Shown here one piece after another: positions 1 to 13,189 of a stretch of 61,991 nucleotides of DNA. Made by a program: the position numbers and the translations under genes. Location of the stretch: positions 1-61,991 of the forward strand of contig NZ_PGGU01000011.1 of NCBI RefSeq assembly GCF_002872075.1, written 5' to 3'. How positions within the stretch are numbered: position 1 is the stretch's first letter; the number at the start of each line of letters is the position of its first letter. This DNA is from Microbacterium aurantiacum. Lineage in GTDB: Bacteria > Actinomycetota > Actinomycetes > Actinomycetales > Microbacteriaceae. The notes below the pieces were generated by a model, which worked only from the letters and a program-made list of their open reading frames with translations, searched no databases and had not been told where the DNA came from.

Positions 1-51
1 ACGACTGCGGTCACCGTCATCGTCGGTGGCGCAGTGTACGCGATCCACTGA
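1..51 (+). CDS. C-terminal tail of an unidentified protein (partial)
   Basis: An open frame enters from the left edge and stops at TGA 49-51. It encodes 16 residues, TTAVTVIVGGAVYAIH, which could be the end of a membrane segment. A strong hairpin follows at once, as expected downstream of a gene. The piece is too short to assign a family, and it could be a chance frame. Confidence 0.4.
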   Translation, partial: TTAVTVIVGGAVYAIH

Positions 52-60
52 GCACGAGCC

Positions 61-92
61 GCGGCCGGTCCGGCAGCCGCCGGACCGGCCGT
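61..92. terminator. Bidirectional hairpin terminator
   Basis: The arms GGCCGGTCCGGC (63-74) and GCCGGACCGGCC (79-90) are perfect inverted repeats around the loop AGCC. A further C-G pair and a G-T wobble extend the stem. It lies between the rightward gene tail ending at 51 and the leftward gene ending at 109, so it probably serves both. There is no clear U tract, as is common in high-GC actinobacteria. Confidence 0.7.
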
Positions 93-108
93 TCCGGTGT
101 TCCTGGCA

Positions 109-1470
109 TCAACCCTGCCTCGCGTCTGCGGGAGCGGGTGCGGGTGCGGGACGTGCACCGAAGTTGCGCGAGAACAAGTCGGCCGGGTCGTACTCGGCCT
201 TGACCCGCGCCAGGCGCACGCGGGTGCTCGCGCGGTAGATCGACGCCACAGCATCCGCCGCCGATCCGTCGAGCGAGTTCGCGTATGCGCCCGTGACGTA
301 CGGTTCGAGTTCGTTCCATACCTCGTCCATCCGCACACGGATGCCGTCTGCTGCGGCATCCGGACCGACCGCGAAGGTCGTGATCATGAGCTCGGCCTCG
401 CGATGGGCGAAGGCCGTGGCGTCCACCGGCACATCGGCGAACGCCCCGCCGAGGCTGTGGAGCACGATCGACGACGGCTGTGCTTCCCTCGCGACCCGGG
501 CGACGGCGAGGGCGGCGTCATCCGCGGCGTCCGGCGCGACGAACCCGTTGCGCACCACGGCGCGCAGTCCGAGCGGCAGTTCCGCCCCCGGATGCAGGAT
601 CTCCGCGTAGGCGCGTCGCCGCACGTCCGCCGACATCGGGGCCGCGATCGACGCGAGGGCGGCGACGGATTCGTCGAGGTCGCCTCCGTCCGATCGCACC
701 AGCGTCACCGCGACCGGAGCATCCTGTCCGCCGGCAAGCGGGTTGGCCAGCACGACGGTCGATCCGATCGCGTTCGGCGCCTGCCGCATGTGCGCGACCC
801 ATCCGGTGACGATCGACTCGACCTGATCGGCCGGAAAGGTGAGGGCCGCGAACGCGACGGTCCGTGTGGGGTGCGCCTCGAACTCGAACGCCGTGACGAT
901 GCCGTATGCGCCGCCGCCGCCGCGCAGCGCCCAGAAGAGCTCGGTGTGGTGCGCGGCATCCGCCACGAGAACGTCGCCGGATGCCGTCACCATTTCGACG
1001 CTCCGGAGGTGGTCGAGGGTGAGTCCGTCGCGGCGCACCATCCAGCCGATGCCGCCGGAGAGAGTCAGTCCGCCGACTCCGACGTCGGCGGTGTCTCCCG
1101 ACGAGATCACCAGACCGTGCGGGCCGAGGGCGTCGACCACGTGCCGCCACAGCGCGCCACCGCCGACGCGCACGCGGCGATCGGGTAGCACATCGACGGA
1201 GTCGAGAGCGCGCAGATCGATGACGATCCCGCCGTCGACGGTGCTGAAGCCGGCGACCGAGTGGCCGCCTCCGCGGACGGCGACCGGAAGGCCGGATGCG
1301 GCGGCGAACCGGATCGCGCGCGCGACGTCGGTCGTGTCTGTCGGGCGCAGCACGAGCGAGGGCGCGGCCGAGGCCATCGGGGTGCGTGCCGCCTGCGGGT
1401 AGCTCTCGGAATCGGGGGTGATGATCGCGCCGGTGAAGTCGGCGAGCTGAACGTCGAGCGATGCGAGCAT
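109..1470 (-). CDS. FAD-binding oxidoreductase, berberine-bridge-enzyme type
   Basis: This 453-residue flavoenzyme has a PCMH/FAD_binding_4 domain at about residues 36-200 and a short BBE domain at the C-terminus (ending near NFGARP). The motif RGGGHS at residues 66-71 carries the histidine (His70) that usually binds FAD covalently. The second attachment site of bicovalent relatives is a Cys; here the matching segment reads GLTLDHL, so a single covalent bond is more likely. The substrate cannot be read from the sequence; relatives oxidise sugars, alkaloids or polyketide alcohols. The ATG follows an AAGGAGAC ribosome site. The gene is about 100 bp downstream of the acetyltransferase gene on the same strand. 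Confidence 0.85.
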   Translation of the reverse strand: MLASLDVQLADFTGAIITPDSESYPQAARTPMASAAPSLVLRPTDTTDVARAIRFAAASGLPVAVRGGGHSVAGFSTVDGGIVIDLRALDSVDVLPDRRVRVGGGALWRHVVDALGPHGLVISSGDTADVGVGGLTLSGGIGWMVRRDGLTLDHLRSVEMVTASGDVLVADAAHHTELFWALRGGGGAYGIVTAFEFEAHPTRTVAFAALTFPADQVESIVTGWVAHMRQAPNAIGSTVVLANPLAGGQDAPVAVTLVRSDGGDLDESVAALASIAAPMSADVRRRAYAEILHPGAELPLGLRAVVRNGFVAPDAADDAALAVARVAREAQPSSIVLHSLGGAFADVPVDATAFAHREAELMITTFAVGPDAAADGIRVRMDEVWNELEPYVTGAYANSLDGSAADAVASIYRASTRVRLARVKAEYDPADLFSRNFGARPAPAPAPADARQG

Positions 1471-1574
1471 GGTGTCTCCTTCTGATGCCCGCCGAGATGA
1501 CGGGTCGATAAGAAGACGACGGACGCGGCGGGAATGTGACCGGGCCCTCGCCGCACGGGGCTCGCGGGCCGTCG

Positions 1575-2171
1575 CTATTGGCCCACGCCTCTCAGTCCCA
1601 TGGAGACATAGGAAGAGAACCCCGCGCGCTTCGCGAATCGGATCGGCCGGCGCTGGATCTCCGTGAACCCCAACTTGGCGTACAGCCCGAGTGCCGCCGC
1701 GTTGGTGTCCTTGATGTCACGCAGAACGAAGCCGTCCGATGGCTGCTCGAGAATCCGACGCAGAAGGGCGGAGGCCACGCCCTTGCCCTGATGCTCGGGC
1801 GCCGTCGTGACGAAGGCGATCTCGGTGAGTCCCGGCCGGGCGCCCTCATAGGCACCCATGAACTGGCTGCGGATGATGCGATGGCTGATGGCGCCGTGGA
1901 TCACGCCAAGAGTGCGCTGGAGCTCGCGCCGGTCCGGATCGAAGCATTCTTGATCGCCTTCGGTCACCACGGCGACAGCGGCCGGCGCACCGTCGACCAT
2001 GGCGACATGGAAGCGCTCGAGAATGATCATGGGTGCGAACGCGTCGGTCAGGACCTCCGGGTCCTTCGAGAAGAAGGCGAAATCCTCGGCGAATCCGCGC
2101 ACGAGCACCGCCGCGATGTCGCGCCGGTGCCGTTCTCCGAGCTCGTCGGCTCGTGTGATCTGGATGGTCAT
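1575..2171 (-). CDS. GNAT family N-acetyltransferase
   Basis: This 198-residue protein has one GNAT domain. The acetyl-CoA pyrophosphate-binding segment HQGKGVAS lies at about residues 127-134, just after the beta strand AFVTTAPE, and the C-terminal LGLYAKLGF block is typical of the family. The acceptor substrate is unknown. The start at MTIQITRADE was chosen because its ATG overlaps the TGA of the upstream TetR gene (ATGA), so the two are translationally coupled. That makes it likely that the TetR protein controls the acetyltransferase as well as itself. A longer in-frame start would run deep inside the TetR gene and is unlikely. Confidence 0.8.
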   Translation of the reverse strand: MTIQITRADELGERHRRDIAAVLVRGFAEDFAFFSKDPEVLTDAFAPMIILERFHVAMVDGAPAAVAVVTEGDQECFDPDRRELQRTLGVIHGAISHRIIRSQFMGAYEGARPGLTEIAFVTTAPEHQGKGVASALLRRILEQPSDGFVLRDIKDTNAAALGLYAKLGFTEIQRRPIRFAKRAGFSSYVSMGLRGVGQ

Positions 2172-2773
2172 CTGGTCTCTCCCGTGAGGATTCGAAGGAT
2201 CATGGCGGTGTCGGGTTCGGAGAATCGGTCGCGCATGGTGATGCGCATCGTGGTGAGGCCGGAGATCATCGCGAAGTAGCACGCGGTCAGCTGGTCAGGA
2301 TCCCCATCGACGAACTGACCTTCGCTCTGACCTCGACGCACCAGCGCAGAGAACGCGCGCCAGAGCGTCTGTTGCATCGGCGCAAGTCGTTCAGCGGTGC
2401 CGAGAGGAGTGTCGGTGGTGATGCCGTGTTCCATGACCGTCGAGAACTCCGCCGCACCGTCGTCCGCCGCGAGCGCCACGAGATAAGCCTCAGTGAACGC
2501 GAGGATCATGCCCTTCGGATCGCCCTCCTCCGACAATCGCGTCGCAGCACCCTCGATACCGTGCGAGGCCTGAGCGAGCAACTCCTCGAACAGTTCTTCC
2601 TTGCCGGAGTAGTGCCGATAGATCGACCCTGTGCTGATGCCCGCCTGATCAGCGATCTGCCGGATGCTCGCAGCAGCGAAGCCACGGCGGGCGAACACCT
2701 GTACGGCGGCCGTTTCGATCGCCGAGCGGGTCGCCGATCGCAGCGCCTCGTTCTGCTCAGAACTGCGCGGCAT
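2168..2773 (-). CDS. TetR/AcrR family repressor
   Basis: A 201-residue TetR-type repressor. Residues 12-58 form the usual HTH domain, with GFAAASIRQIADQAGISTGS and then IYRHYSGKEEL. The C-terminal half is the variable ligand-binding part. The start at MPRSSEQ gives normal family length; an upstream in-frame ATG at 2845 would sit inside the operator region. The gene is divergent from an acyl-adenylating enzyme and ketosynthase pair. Two palindromes lie in the intergenic space, so autoregulation plus control of the divergent pair is the simplest reading. The inducer may be an acyl compound, but that is inference. Confidence 0.88.
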   Translation of the reverse strand: MPRSSEQNEALRSATRSAIETAAVQVFARRGFAAASIRQIADQAGISTGSIYRHYSGKEELFEELLAQASHGIEGAATRLSEEGDPKGMILAFTEAYLVALAADDGAAEFSTVMEHGITTDTPLGTAERLAPMQQTLWRAFSALVRRGQSEGQFVDGDPDQLTACYFAMISGLTTMRITMRDRFSEPDTAMILRILTGETR

Positions 2774-2786
2774 GGCTCCCCTTTTC

Positions 2787-2804
2787 AATGAACATCTGTT
2801 CATT
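2787..2804. promoter_or_regulatory. TetR operator, site 1
   Basis: AATGAACA and TGTTCATT form a perfect 8-bp inverted repeat around TC. It lies 13 bp before the TetR start codon and shares the core GAAC/GTTC with the second site about 50 bp away. Confidence 0.7.
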
Positions 2805-2837
2805 GTACGGACGACCGAGCGGCTTCGCCACTTCTCC

Positions 2838-2852
2838 CTGAACACCGTTCAG
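2838..2852. promoter_or_regulatory. TetR operator, site 2
   Basis: CTGAAC-ACC-GTTCAG is a perfect 6-bp inverted repeat related to site 1 (TGAACA/TGTTCA). It abuts a possible rightward -10 element, TAGACT at 2853-2858, so binding should block the adenylating-enzyme promoter. Confidence 0.6.
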
Positions 2853-2915
2853 TAGACTGGCGCCACCCCGTCCGCATCCGCACGGAAAGAGTCGATCACG
2901 CCTGTCTCGTCGTCC

Positions 2916-4391
2916 GTGCGCCGTGTCGCCACCATCGATCCCGACCGGGTCGCGCTCGTCAGCGCGGATGCGCACCTCACCTATGCCGAACTCGACCGCG
3001 ACGCTCGACGGATCGCCGCTTTCGTCGATGGCTGCCTGCCATCATCGCTCGCGGGGGCATCCGATCCCGCAGAGGCGCCGGTCGTCGGGATCTGCGTTCG
3101 TTCGGCTTTCACGGCAGCGCGGTTCGTGGTCGGGCTGGAGGCCGGCCCGTCGGTCCTCGCCGTCGTCGACCCGCAGTGGCCGGTGGCGTTGCAGGTCCGG
3201 ATGATCCAGAGTGCGCGGATGCGGATCCTGATCACGGATGCACCGGGTCTGCCTGCGGCGCTCCGGTCCGCCGGGTGGGGCGGCGTCGCCATCCACCCGC
3301 GCGACGTCGATGCTCACCCCACCGACGACATCGCCCGTCCGGAGAACGCGGAGACCGCGCCGTTCCTCATGCTGTTCTCCTCGGGGACCACGGGCGACCC
3401 GAAGGCCTTCCTGAAGACGCGCGCGCAGTATCGGGCGAACCTCGCGGTGTCGCGCGAGTTCCTGGGGGCTGATCCGGAAGTCGCCACCTTCGCGCCGGGA
3501 CCGCTCTCGTACAGCCTCACCCTGTATGCCCTTTTCGAGGGGCTCGCCACCGGCGGCCGAGTGCACCTGGCCGACCGGCTCGCCGATCTGTGGCTGACGA
3601 CCCGGGCCGAGCGTGAGCAGGTCACCCGCCTCGTCACGGTGCCGTCCGCGTTGCACGCCCTCGCCGATGCCGCACGCCGCGCGCCCGGTCGGTTCGCGGC
3701 GCTGCGCCTGATCGTCACCGGTGGCGCGTCTCTATCGGCAGGAACCCGTGCCATCGTCGCCCGCGAGCTGCCCCACGCACGGATCATCAGCTACTACGGC
3801 GCCGGGGAACTGGGCTTCATCGGCGACAGCCGCGACACCGGCGGCACCGGCATTCGGCTGTACCCGCGGGTCGAGGCATCCGTCCGCGACGATGCCGGGC
3901 GTCCGGTCAGAGCCGGGGAACTCGGCACGCTCTGGGTCCGGTCAGCATCGTGCTCCGACCGGTACCTCGCGCACACCACCCGGGCCGTGCTGTCGGATGC
4001 CGCGGGGTGGGCGACCGTGCACGATCAGGGATTCCTCGAAGACCGCATCTTCAGCTTCGTCGGTCGCCGGGGTGACGTCGTGGCGACAGGCGGGCACAAG
4101 GTTTCACTGACCGAGGTGGAGCAGGTCTTCGACGGGATGCCGGGACTCGGAGCGGCCTGCGCGATCGCGCAGCCGCATCGACGGCTGGGGGTCGTGGTCG
4201 GCCTCGTCATCGAAGGCGACCGGCCGTCCAAGCGTGCGCTGCAGCGGTGGGCGGCGGAACGGCTCCCCTCTGCTTCCGTGCCCCGGCGCTGGTACGCGGT
4301 GGCAGGGCTGCCCCGCACCGGTGGCGGCAAGGTGCGCCGCGATGAGACGCTGCGGCTCGTGTCGACAGAGCGAGACGTCGTGCGACTGTGA
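2916..4391 (+). CDS. Class I adenylate-forming enzyme (acyl-CoA/acyl-ACP ligase like)
   Basis: A 491-residue member of the ANL superfamily. The phosphate-binding loop SSGTTGDPK is at residues 155-163. SYYGAGELGF matches the A5 region, and the C-terminal block PRTGGGKVRR carries the A10 catalytic lysine. The protein should activate a carboxylic acid with ATP and pass the acyl group to CoA or a carrier protein; the acid is unknown. It overlaps the following ketosynthase gene, so the two probably work together. No acyl carrier protein or thioesterase is adjacent. The start is uncertain: GTG 2916 is the first usable codon and no good ribosome site precedes it. Control by the divergent TetR protein is likely. 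Confidence 0.82.
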   Translation: MRRVATIDPDRVALVSADAHLTYAELDRDARRIAAFVDGCLPSSLAGASDPAEAPVVGICVRSAFTAARFVVGLEAGPSVLAVVDPQWPVALQVRMIQSARMRILITDAPGLPAALRSAGWGGVAIHPRDVDAHPTDDIARPENAETAPFLMLFSSGTTGDPKAFLKTRAQYRANLAVSREFLGADPEVATFAPGPLSYSLTLYALFEGLATGGRVHLADRLADLWLTTRAEREQVTRLVTVPSALHALADAARRAPGRFAALRLIVTGGASLSAGTRAIVARELPHARIISYYGAGELGFIGDSRDTGGTGIRLYPRVEASVRDDAGRPVRAGELGTLWVRSASCSDRYLAHTTRAVLSDAAGWATVHDQGFLEDRIFSFVGRRGDVVATGGHKVSLTEVEQVFDGMPGLGAACAIAQPHRRLGVVVGLVIEGDRPSKRALQRWAAERLPSASVPRRWYAVAGLPRTGGGKVRRDETLRLVSTERDVVRL

Positions 4392-5641
4392 TGGCGGCGC
4401 GCGCCGTGGCGATCACGGGTGTCGGCGCGGTCACCCCCAGCGGGTCGACCGCTCCCGACCTGTGGCAGTCGGTTCTCCACGGCCGCAGCGGCGTGACCCT
4501 CCTTCCCGCGGAGCTCACCGCCGGGCTATCGGTTCGGGTCGGCGGTCTCGTCGGCAGGTATACCGAGGCGACGGGTCTGCCCGCGCCCGTCGCCCGGCGG
4601 CTGAGCCCGGTGCAGCGGTGGGCGATCGCGGCTGCCGACGAGGCATTGGCGGATGCCGGAGTGGATCGGCGCATCGGGTCGCTGCCCTGGGATCCGCATC
4701 GGTTGTGCATCATCGTCGCGACGGGCTCGGGTCCGGTCGATACCGTCCTCCAGGCAGCATCCGGCTTCCGCGATCGAGGGCCGCGTCAGGTCTCGCCGGC
4801 TCTGGTCGTCTTCGGGACGGCTGACGCCACCGCCGGCATCCTCAGCCAGCGCTGCGGCGCCCGTGGCGCGACCCAGGCCGTCGTCGCGGCGTGTGCGAGC
4901 GGCGCCGTCGGGATCGGCGAGGGGATGCGCCGAATCCGCCACGGCTACGCGGATGCCGTCCTCGTCGTGGGCATGGACGACTGCATGAATCCGGTGCACC
5001 TCGCCGCGAACGCCAACCTCCGCTCGCTGGCAACCGGGTACGCCGACGACCCCGCATCCGCATCCCGCCCCTTCGACCGGTCGCGCTCCGGCTTCGTGAT
5101 GTCCCAGGGAGCGGGAGCGGTGCTCCTCGAAGCCGAGAACTCCGCGCGTCGCCGCGGTGCCCGTCCGCAGGCGGTCGCGTCCGGTTTCGGTGACACGAGC
5201 GACGCTCACCATCCGACGGCCCCGCATCCGGACGGGAACGGAGCCGCGGCCGCGATCCGCGCCTGCCTCGCCGACGCCGGCGTCTCGTCCGATCAGGTGG
5301 ATCACGTGAACACCCACGGAACCGGCACGCTGCTCGGAGACCGCGCCGAGATCGCGGCCCTCGGGCACGCGCTCGGTGAACGCGCCCACTCCATCCCGTT
5401 GACGGCCACGAAGTCCTCAACGGGGCATCTGCTCGGAGCATCCGGTGTCATCGAAACCATCATCGCGGTGATGACGCTGCGTGATCAGCAGCTCCCGCCC
5501 ACCATCAACCTCAACGACGCCGAGTTCGGCGACTGGGACTTCGTGCGCGATCTCCCCCGCCGCCACGCCACCCAGACGGTGCTGTCGAACTCCTTCGGAT
5601 TCGGCGGGCACAACGCCGCACTGCTGCTCACGACCGCGTAG
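4391..5641 (+). CDS. Beta-ketoacyl-ACP synthase, KAS II/FabF type
   Basis: This 416-residue thiolase-fold condensing enzyme has a complete active site: Cys168 in AACASGA, His309 in NTHGTGT, Lys341 in TATKSSTGH and His346 in STGHLLGASG. The C-terminal GFGGHN motif is also present. It should join an acyl group with a malonyl-type extender by decarboxylative condensation. The ATG overlaps the TGA of the upstream adenylating enzyme; a GTG one codon earlier is an alternative start. As a lone KAS coupled to a ligase and under a TetR it looks like secondary metabolism rather than the housekeeping FabF. It ends three bases from the convergent thiF stop. Confidence 0.88.
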   Translation: MAARAVAITGVGAVTPSGSTAPDLWQSVLHGRSGVTLLPAELTAGLSVRVGGLVGRYTEATGLPAPVARRLSPVQRWAIAAADEALADAGVDRRIGSLPWDPHRLCIIVATGSGPVDTVLQAASGFRDRGPRQVSPALVVFGTADATAGILSQRCGARGATQAVVAACASGAVGIGEGMRRIRHGYADAVLVVGMDDCMNPVHLAANANLRSLATGYADDPASASRPFDRSRSGFVMSQGAGAVLLEAENSARRRGARPQAVASGFGDTSDAHHPTAPHPDGNGAAAAIRACLADAGVSSDQVDHVNTHGTGTLLGDRAEIAALGHALGERAHSIPLTATKSSTGHLLGASGVIETIIAVMTLRDQQLPPTINLNDAEFGDWDFVRDLPRRHATQTVLSNSFGFGGHNAALLLTTA

Positions 5642-5644
5642 GCG

Positions 5645-7758
<2,114 letters not shown>

Positions 7759-7762
<4 letters not shown>

Positions 7763-8883
7763 GAGACCTCCAGGGGGACGGGCGACGCGGCGAACCGGTC
7801 GGGGCGGAAGGGAGCGATATGGGGCGGCGCGACGCCGTCGACGAGTGCGGCGACGGATGCCGCGGCGATCGGCGCCAGCATCACGCCGTGACGCCCGAAC
7901 CCGGTCGCGATGATCAGACCGGGCGCGGCACGCCCGAGCAGCGGCGCGTTGTCGAGCGTCGTCGGCCGAGCCCGCGCCGTGGCCTCGAGCAGTTCGAGTT
8001 CCGCGACAGCGGGAACGACGGCGGTCGCGTCGCGCAGCAACTCGTACACCCCTCCGGCCGACACCGAGGCCCCGCCGTGCTCGCGCTGGGTGGCGCCGAC
8101 CACCACGGTGCCGTCTGCACGCGGCAACAGGTAGACCGATGACCCGTGCACGCGCGCACGCAACGTGCAGTTCAGCAGCGGCCACAACCGCCCGGGAACG
8201 CGCAGTCGCAGGATGTCTCCGTGCACCGGGCGCAGAGTCACCGGGAACGGCATCCCCTCGACGCGGGCAGCATCGAGGCCGCTCGCGACGATGACCTCGC
8301 GAGCGGTGATCACGCCGTCATCGATGCGCACACCGATCGCGGGCGACATCGGGTCGTTCGGGTCTTCGTGCAGGATGCTCCGAACGGCCCCACGCACGAC
8401 GCGATCGCCCAGGGCGGCGAGCAGTGCGGCAGCGAGGTTCCGCGGGTCGACACGGTGCTCCTGCACGCGACGGACCGCAGTCGCCCGCGGACCCAGGAGA
8501 GGTTCGAGCCGGCGTGCTTCGCGCAGTGTCAGCGACTCGACCTCTCCGGGTCGGAGGGCGGCCAGTTCGTCGATGGCGTGCCGGTCCGCGTCATCGACGG
8601 CGACGAGCAGGGTCGAGGCAGCCTCGAATCCGCACCCACCTCCGCCGGGGATCGCCTCGAGGAACGCGGGGTAGTCCGCCGCCGACTCCTGAGCGAGGGC
8701 GTGCAGGGCCCGCTCTGTGGGCCGATGCTCGCTGACCGGGGTGATCATGCCGGCTGCGGCATACGTCGCTCCCGTCGCCGGTGCCGGATCGACCAGACGC
8801 ACGTCGCGGCCCGCCCGCACGAGCCCCCACGCGATCGAGAGACCCACGATCCCCCCACCGATCACAACGGCGTCGCAGCGCAC
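7759..8883 (-). CDS. thiO: Glycine oxidase ThiO
   Basis: A 374-residue DAO-family flavoenzyme that oxidises glycine to the imine used for thiazole formation, the oxygen-dependent alternative to ThiH. The FAD-binding motif GGGIVG is at residues 9-14, and the C-terminal signature includes [17 protein letters not shown]. The start is GTG 8883; a longer frame would run through the divergent thiE gene and cannot be the real one. The start lies only 15 bp from the thiE start, so the two promoters must overlap the opposite coding regions. It leads the thiO-thiS-thiG-thiF operon. Confidence 0.9.
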
Positions 8884-8898
8884 CGATACACTCGCCGC

Positions 8899-9540
8899 AT
8901 GCTGCTCTCTTCCGCCCGGCTCTACCTGTGCACCGACGCCCGCCGCGACCGCGGTGACTTCGCCGAGTTCGTCGACGCGGCCTTCTCGGGCGGCGTCGAC
9001 ATCGTGCAGCTGCGGGACAAGGCGCTCGAAGCCGCTGAGGAACTCGAGCTGCTCGGCGTCCTCCGCGAGGCGGCAGAGCGGCACGGTCGGCTCTGGTCCG
9101 TCAACGACCGCGCAGACGTCGCGGCCACCGCCGCCGCGCCCGTGCTGCACCTCGGCCAGGGCGATCTGCCCCGGCCGGCTGCGCGCCGCATCGTCGGCGA
9201 CGACGTCGCTCTCGGCCTCTCCACCCATGACACCGAACAGCTCGCCGCAGCCCGCGCCGAGTCGGTGCTCGACTACTTCTGCGTGGGACCGGTGTGGGCG
9301 ACGCCCACCAAACCCGGCCGCGCCGCCGTCGGTCTCGACCTCGTGCGTGCGGCCGCCGAGGCGGATCGAGTCGCCGGTGTCGCGCATCCGTGGTTCGCGA
9401 TCGGAGGGATCGATCTCGACACGGTCGACGAGGTCGTCGCCGCCGGCGCGAACCGGATCGTCGTCGTGCGCGCGATCACCGAGGCCGACGACCCGGCCGA
9501 GGCTGCGCGGCAATTGCGGGCCCGGCTGCCCGAGATGTGA
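8899..9540 (+). CDS. thiE: Thiamine-phosphate synthase ThiE
   Basis: A 213-residue TIM-barrel enzyme that joins HMP pyrophosphate to thiazole phosphate to give thiamine phosphate. LYLCTD at the N-terminus, [35 protein letters not shown] and AIGGID are the family blocks in order. The ATG at 8899 is six bases after a possible -10 element, TACACT (8887-8892), so the mRNA may be leaderless. The gene is divergent from thiO and ends seven bases before the convergent thiC stop. Confidence 0.93.
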   Translation: MLLSSARLYLCTDARRDRGDFAEFVDAAFSGGVDIVQLRDKALEAAEELELLGVLREAAERHGRLWSVNDRADVAATAAAPVLHLGQGDLPRPAARRIVGDDVALGLSTHDTEQLAAARAESVLDYFCVGPVWATPTKPGRAAVGLDLVRAAAEADRVAGVAHPWFAIGGIDLDTVDEVVAAGANRIVVVRAITEADDPAEAARQLRARLPEM

Positions 9541-9547
9541 CACCCTC

Positions 9548-11428
<1,881 letters not shown>

Positions 11429-11515
11429 GCATGATGCTAGCACGGGGGCGAAGACGACGCGTCCCGTGGCCGACGATGCAGCAGCACGGGTCCTTCCGCT
11501 GCAGATCTGCTCGTC

Positions 11516-12328
11516 TTACATTCGCGCGTAGCGGGCACGGGCGAAGCAGAAGAGGCCGTACAGGACCAGCCCGGCACCGACCGTCCACAAGATGACGGCG
11601 CCGAATGGGAGTCCCGCGAGAGCGCGGAGCGCGGCATCCAGTCCCCCTGCCGTCTCGGGATCGTGCGTGAGTGCGGCGATGATGAAGAGCACGCCGGCCA
11701 CCGCGACGGCGACGCCTTTCGCGATGTATCCGGCGACGCCGAACGCGATGATGCCGGTGCGCGCGCTCCCCGAAGGAAGAACGAGGTGCTTCTTGAACGC
11801 TCGGGTGATGCCGCGCACGATGAAGGCGATGCCGATCGCGCCGACGATGAGACCGACGGTCACGAGCAGAGCGACGCCCGCCGGCGCGGCCAGCAGGCGC
11901 GCGCTGAACGATTGCGAGGATTCGGATGATTGGGACTGGCCGCCGAGGGCAGACACCAGAGCGGTGCCGGCGATCGCAAGATAGGCGGCAGCTGTGCCGA
12001 GGAACTTGATCCGGTAGCCCCACTTCTTCTTGGTGTCGGGGTCGCGCTCGACGATGGCCTCGGCGATCTGCCAGATCGCGAGCGCGATGAGACCGATCAC
12101 GATGATCCAGAGTAGAACTGCACCCGCCGGCGACTTCTGAATCTGATCCATCGCGCCGCCCTGGTCGGCGTCCCCGCCGCCGCCTCCGGTGGCGATCGAG
12201 ATCGCGATGGCTCCGATCAGGAGGTGCAGGATGCCGAGGACCACGTAGCCGACGCGGGCGAGAACCCGGAACGCTGTGGAGTCCTGCGCGGCCCTGGCCG
12301 CAGACGAGGCTGAATTGTTCGGGTTCAT
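11516..12328 (-). CDS. DUF1206 multi-pass membrane protein
   Basis: A 270-residue membrane protein with about six hydrophobic segments arranged as three similar pairs, as in DUF1206. Each repeat has an arginine-containing start (FRVLARVGYVVLGILHL, YRIKFLGTAAAYLAIAG, RTGIIAFGVAGYIAKGV). The low-complexity start (MNPNNSASSAARAAQDS) is cytosolic or flexible. The function of the family is not known. Its ATG overlaps the TGA of the upstream PAP2 gene, so the two are co-translated and may act together at the membrane. Confidence 0.8.
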   Translation of the reverse strand: MNPNNSASSAARAAQDSTAFRVLARVGYVVLGILHLLIGAIAISIATGGGGGDADQGGAMDQIQKSPAGAVLLWIIVIGLIALAIWQIAEAIVERDPDTKKKWGYRIKFLGTAAAYLAIAGTALVSALGGQSQSSESSQSFSARLLAAPAGVALLVTVGLIVGAIGIAFIVRGITRAFKKHLVLPSGSARTGIIAFGVAGYIAKGVAVAVAGVLFIIAALTHDPETAGGLDAALRALAGLPFGAVILWTVGAGLVLYGLFCFARARYARM

Positions 12329-13011
12329 GAGTTCACAGCGCCTTCGATCGGTTGCTCGGGAGAGGCTACGCCGACGGAACGGACGGCGTGACGATCGCGC
12401 GCGGCTTCGACCGCGATCCAGACGAGCGTGGCGACGGCGACACCCTCGAGCATGCCCGCCACCACATCGCTGAGCCAATGCGCCTGGAGATAGGCCCGGC
12501 TCCACATCATCAGGAGAATCCATATCGCACCCAGTGCCCATACGTACCAGCGCCGGAGTACGAGGGCAAGGACGATGGCAACGGTCGCCGCTACGGCCGT
12601 GTGACCGGAGGGGAATGACGTCGCCATTCGTTCAGCGAGCGAGTCCGGCGGTCGTGTGCGGCCGATCACCGCGGCCATCGTCGCGCCGATGGCCACGACG
12701 GCGACCATGGCGATCGCCAGCGTCGCGGCATCCCACCGTCGTCTGCGCCACAGCAGAAGCAGGATCAGCACGGCTCCGACGACGATCATGCCGATCGTGC
12801 CGCCGACGACCGCGGGGATCCAGGCGATGACGATGCCGACGTCGCTGACTGCCGAAGCCATCAGATCGTGCCACCAGATGTCGACGGCGAGGGGCTCATG
12901 ACCGCCGAGCGCCACGACGACGCGGAGAATGACGAAAGCGGCGGTGGCTGAGACTCCGACGACGAGCGCTGCCGCGCGATCCCGGGCGCTAGGGATGTCA
13001 ACAGTGCTCAC
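12325..13011 (-). CDS. PAP2 family membrane phosphatase
   Basis: A 228-residue integral membrane phosphatase. The three PAP2 motifs are present: RTRPP (118-122, first motif reduced to its Arg-Arg-Pro core), SFPSGH (132-137) and SRAYLQAHWLSD (171-182) with the catalytic histidines. Relatives remove phosphate from undecaprenyl pyrophosphate or phosphatidic acid; the substrate here is open. About five or six membrane helices are visible. The start is GTG (STVDIPSARD). It is the first gene of a two-gene operon with the DUF1206 protein. Confidence 0.85.
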   Translation of the reverse strand: MSTVDIPSARDRAAALVVGVSATAAFVILRVVVALGGHEPLAVDIWWHDLMASAVSDVGIVIAWIPAVVGGTIGMIVVGAVLILLLLWRRRRWDAATLAIAMVAVVAIGATMAAVIGRTRPPDSLAERMATSFPSGHTAVAATVAIVLALVLRRWYVWALGAIWILLMMWSRAYLQAHWLSDVVAGMLEGVAVATLVWIAVEAARDRHAVRSVGVASPEQPIEGAVNS

Positions 13012-13189
13012 GAGATCGCCTCAGTCGTCGTTGTCGTTGCTGTCGCCGTTGCCAGTGTCACCGCACTCGGCGGAACACGTGCCCCGTCGATTGACAGTAC
13101 CGCTGGCGGGCCGGGAAGGACACCTCAATATGTGGCCATCACGGCCCGGATCCGCCGGTCGACCGGAACGACGGCATGGGGCCCTCGGC

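Noticed and set aside
97..1188. Long rightward frame of 363 codons across the BBE oxidoreductase gene
   Set aside because: Arg/His-rich shadow of the real leftward gene, with no domain and no ribosome site.
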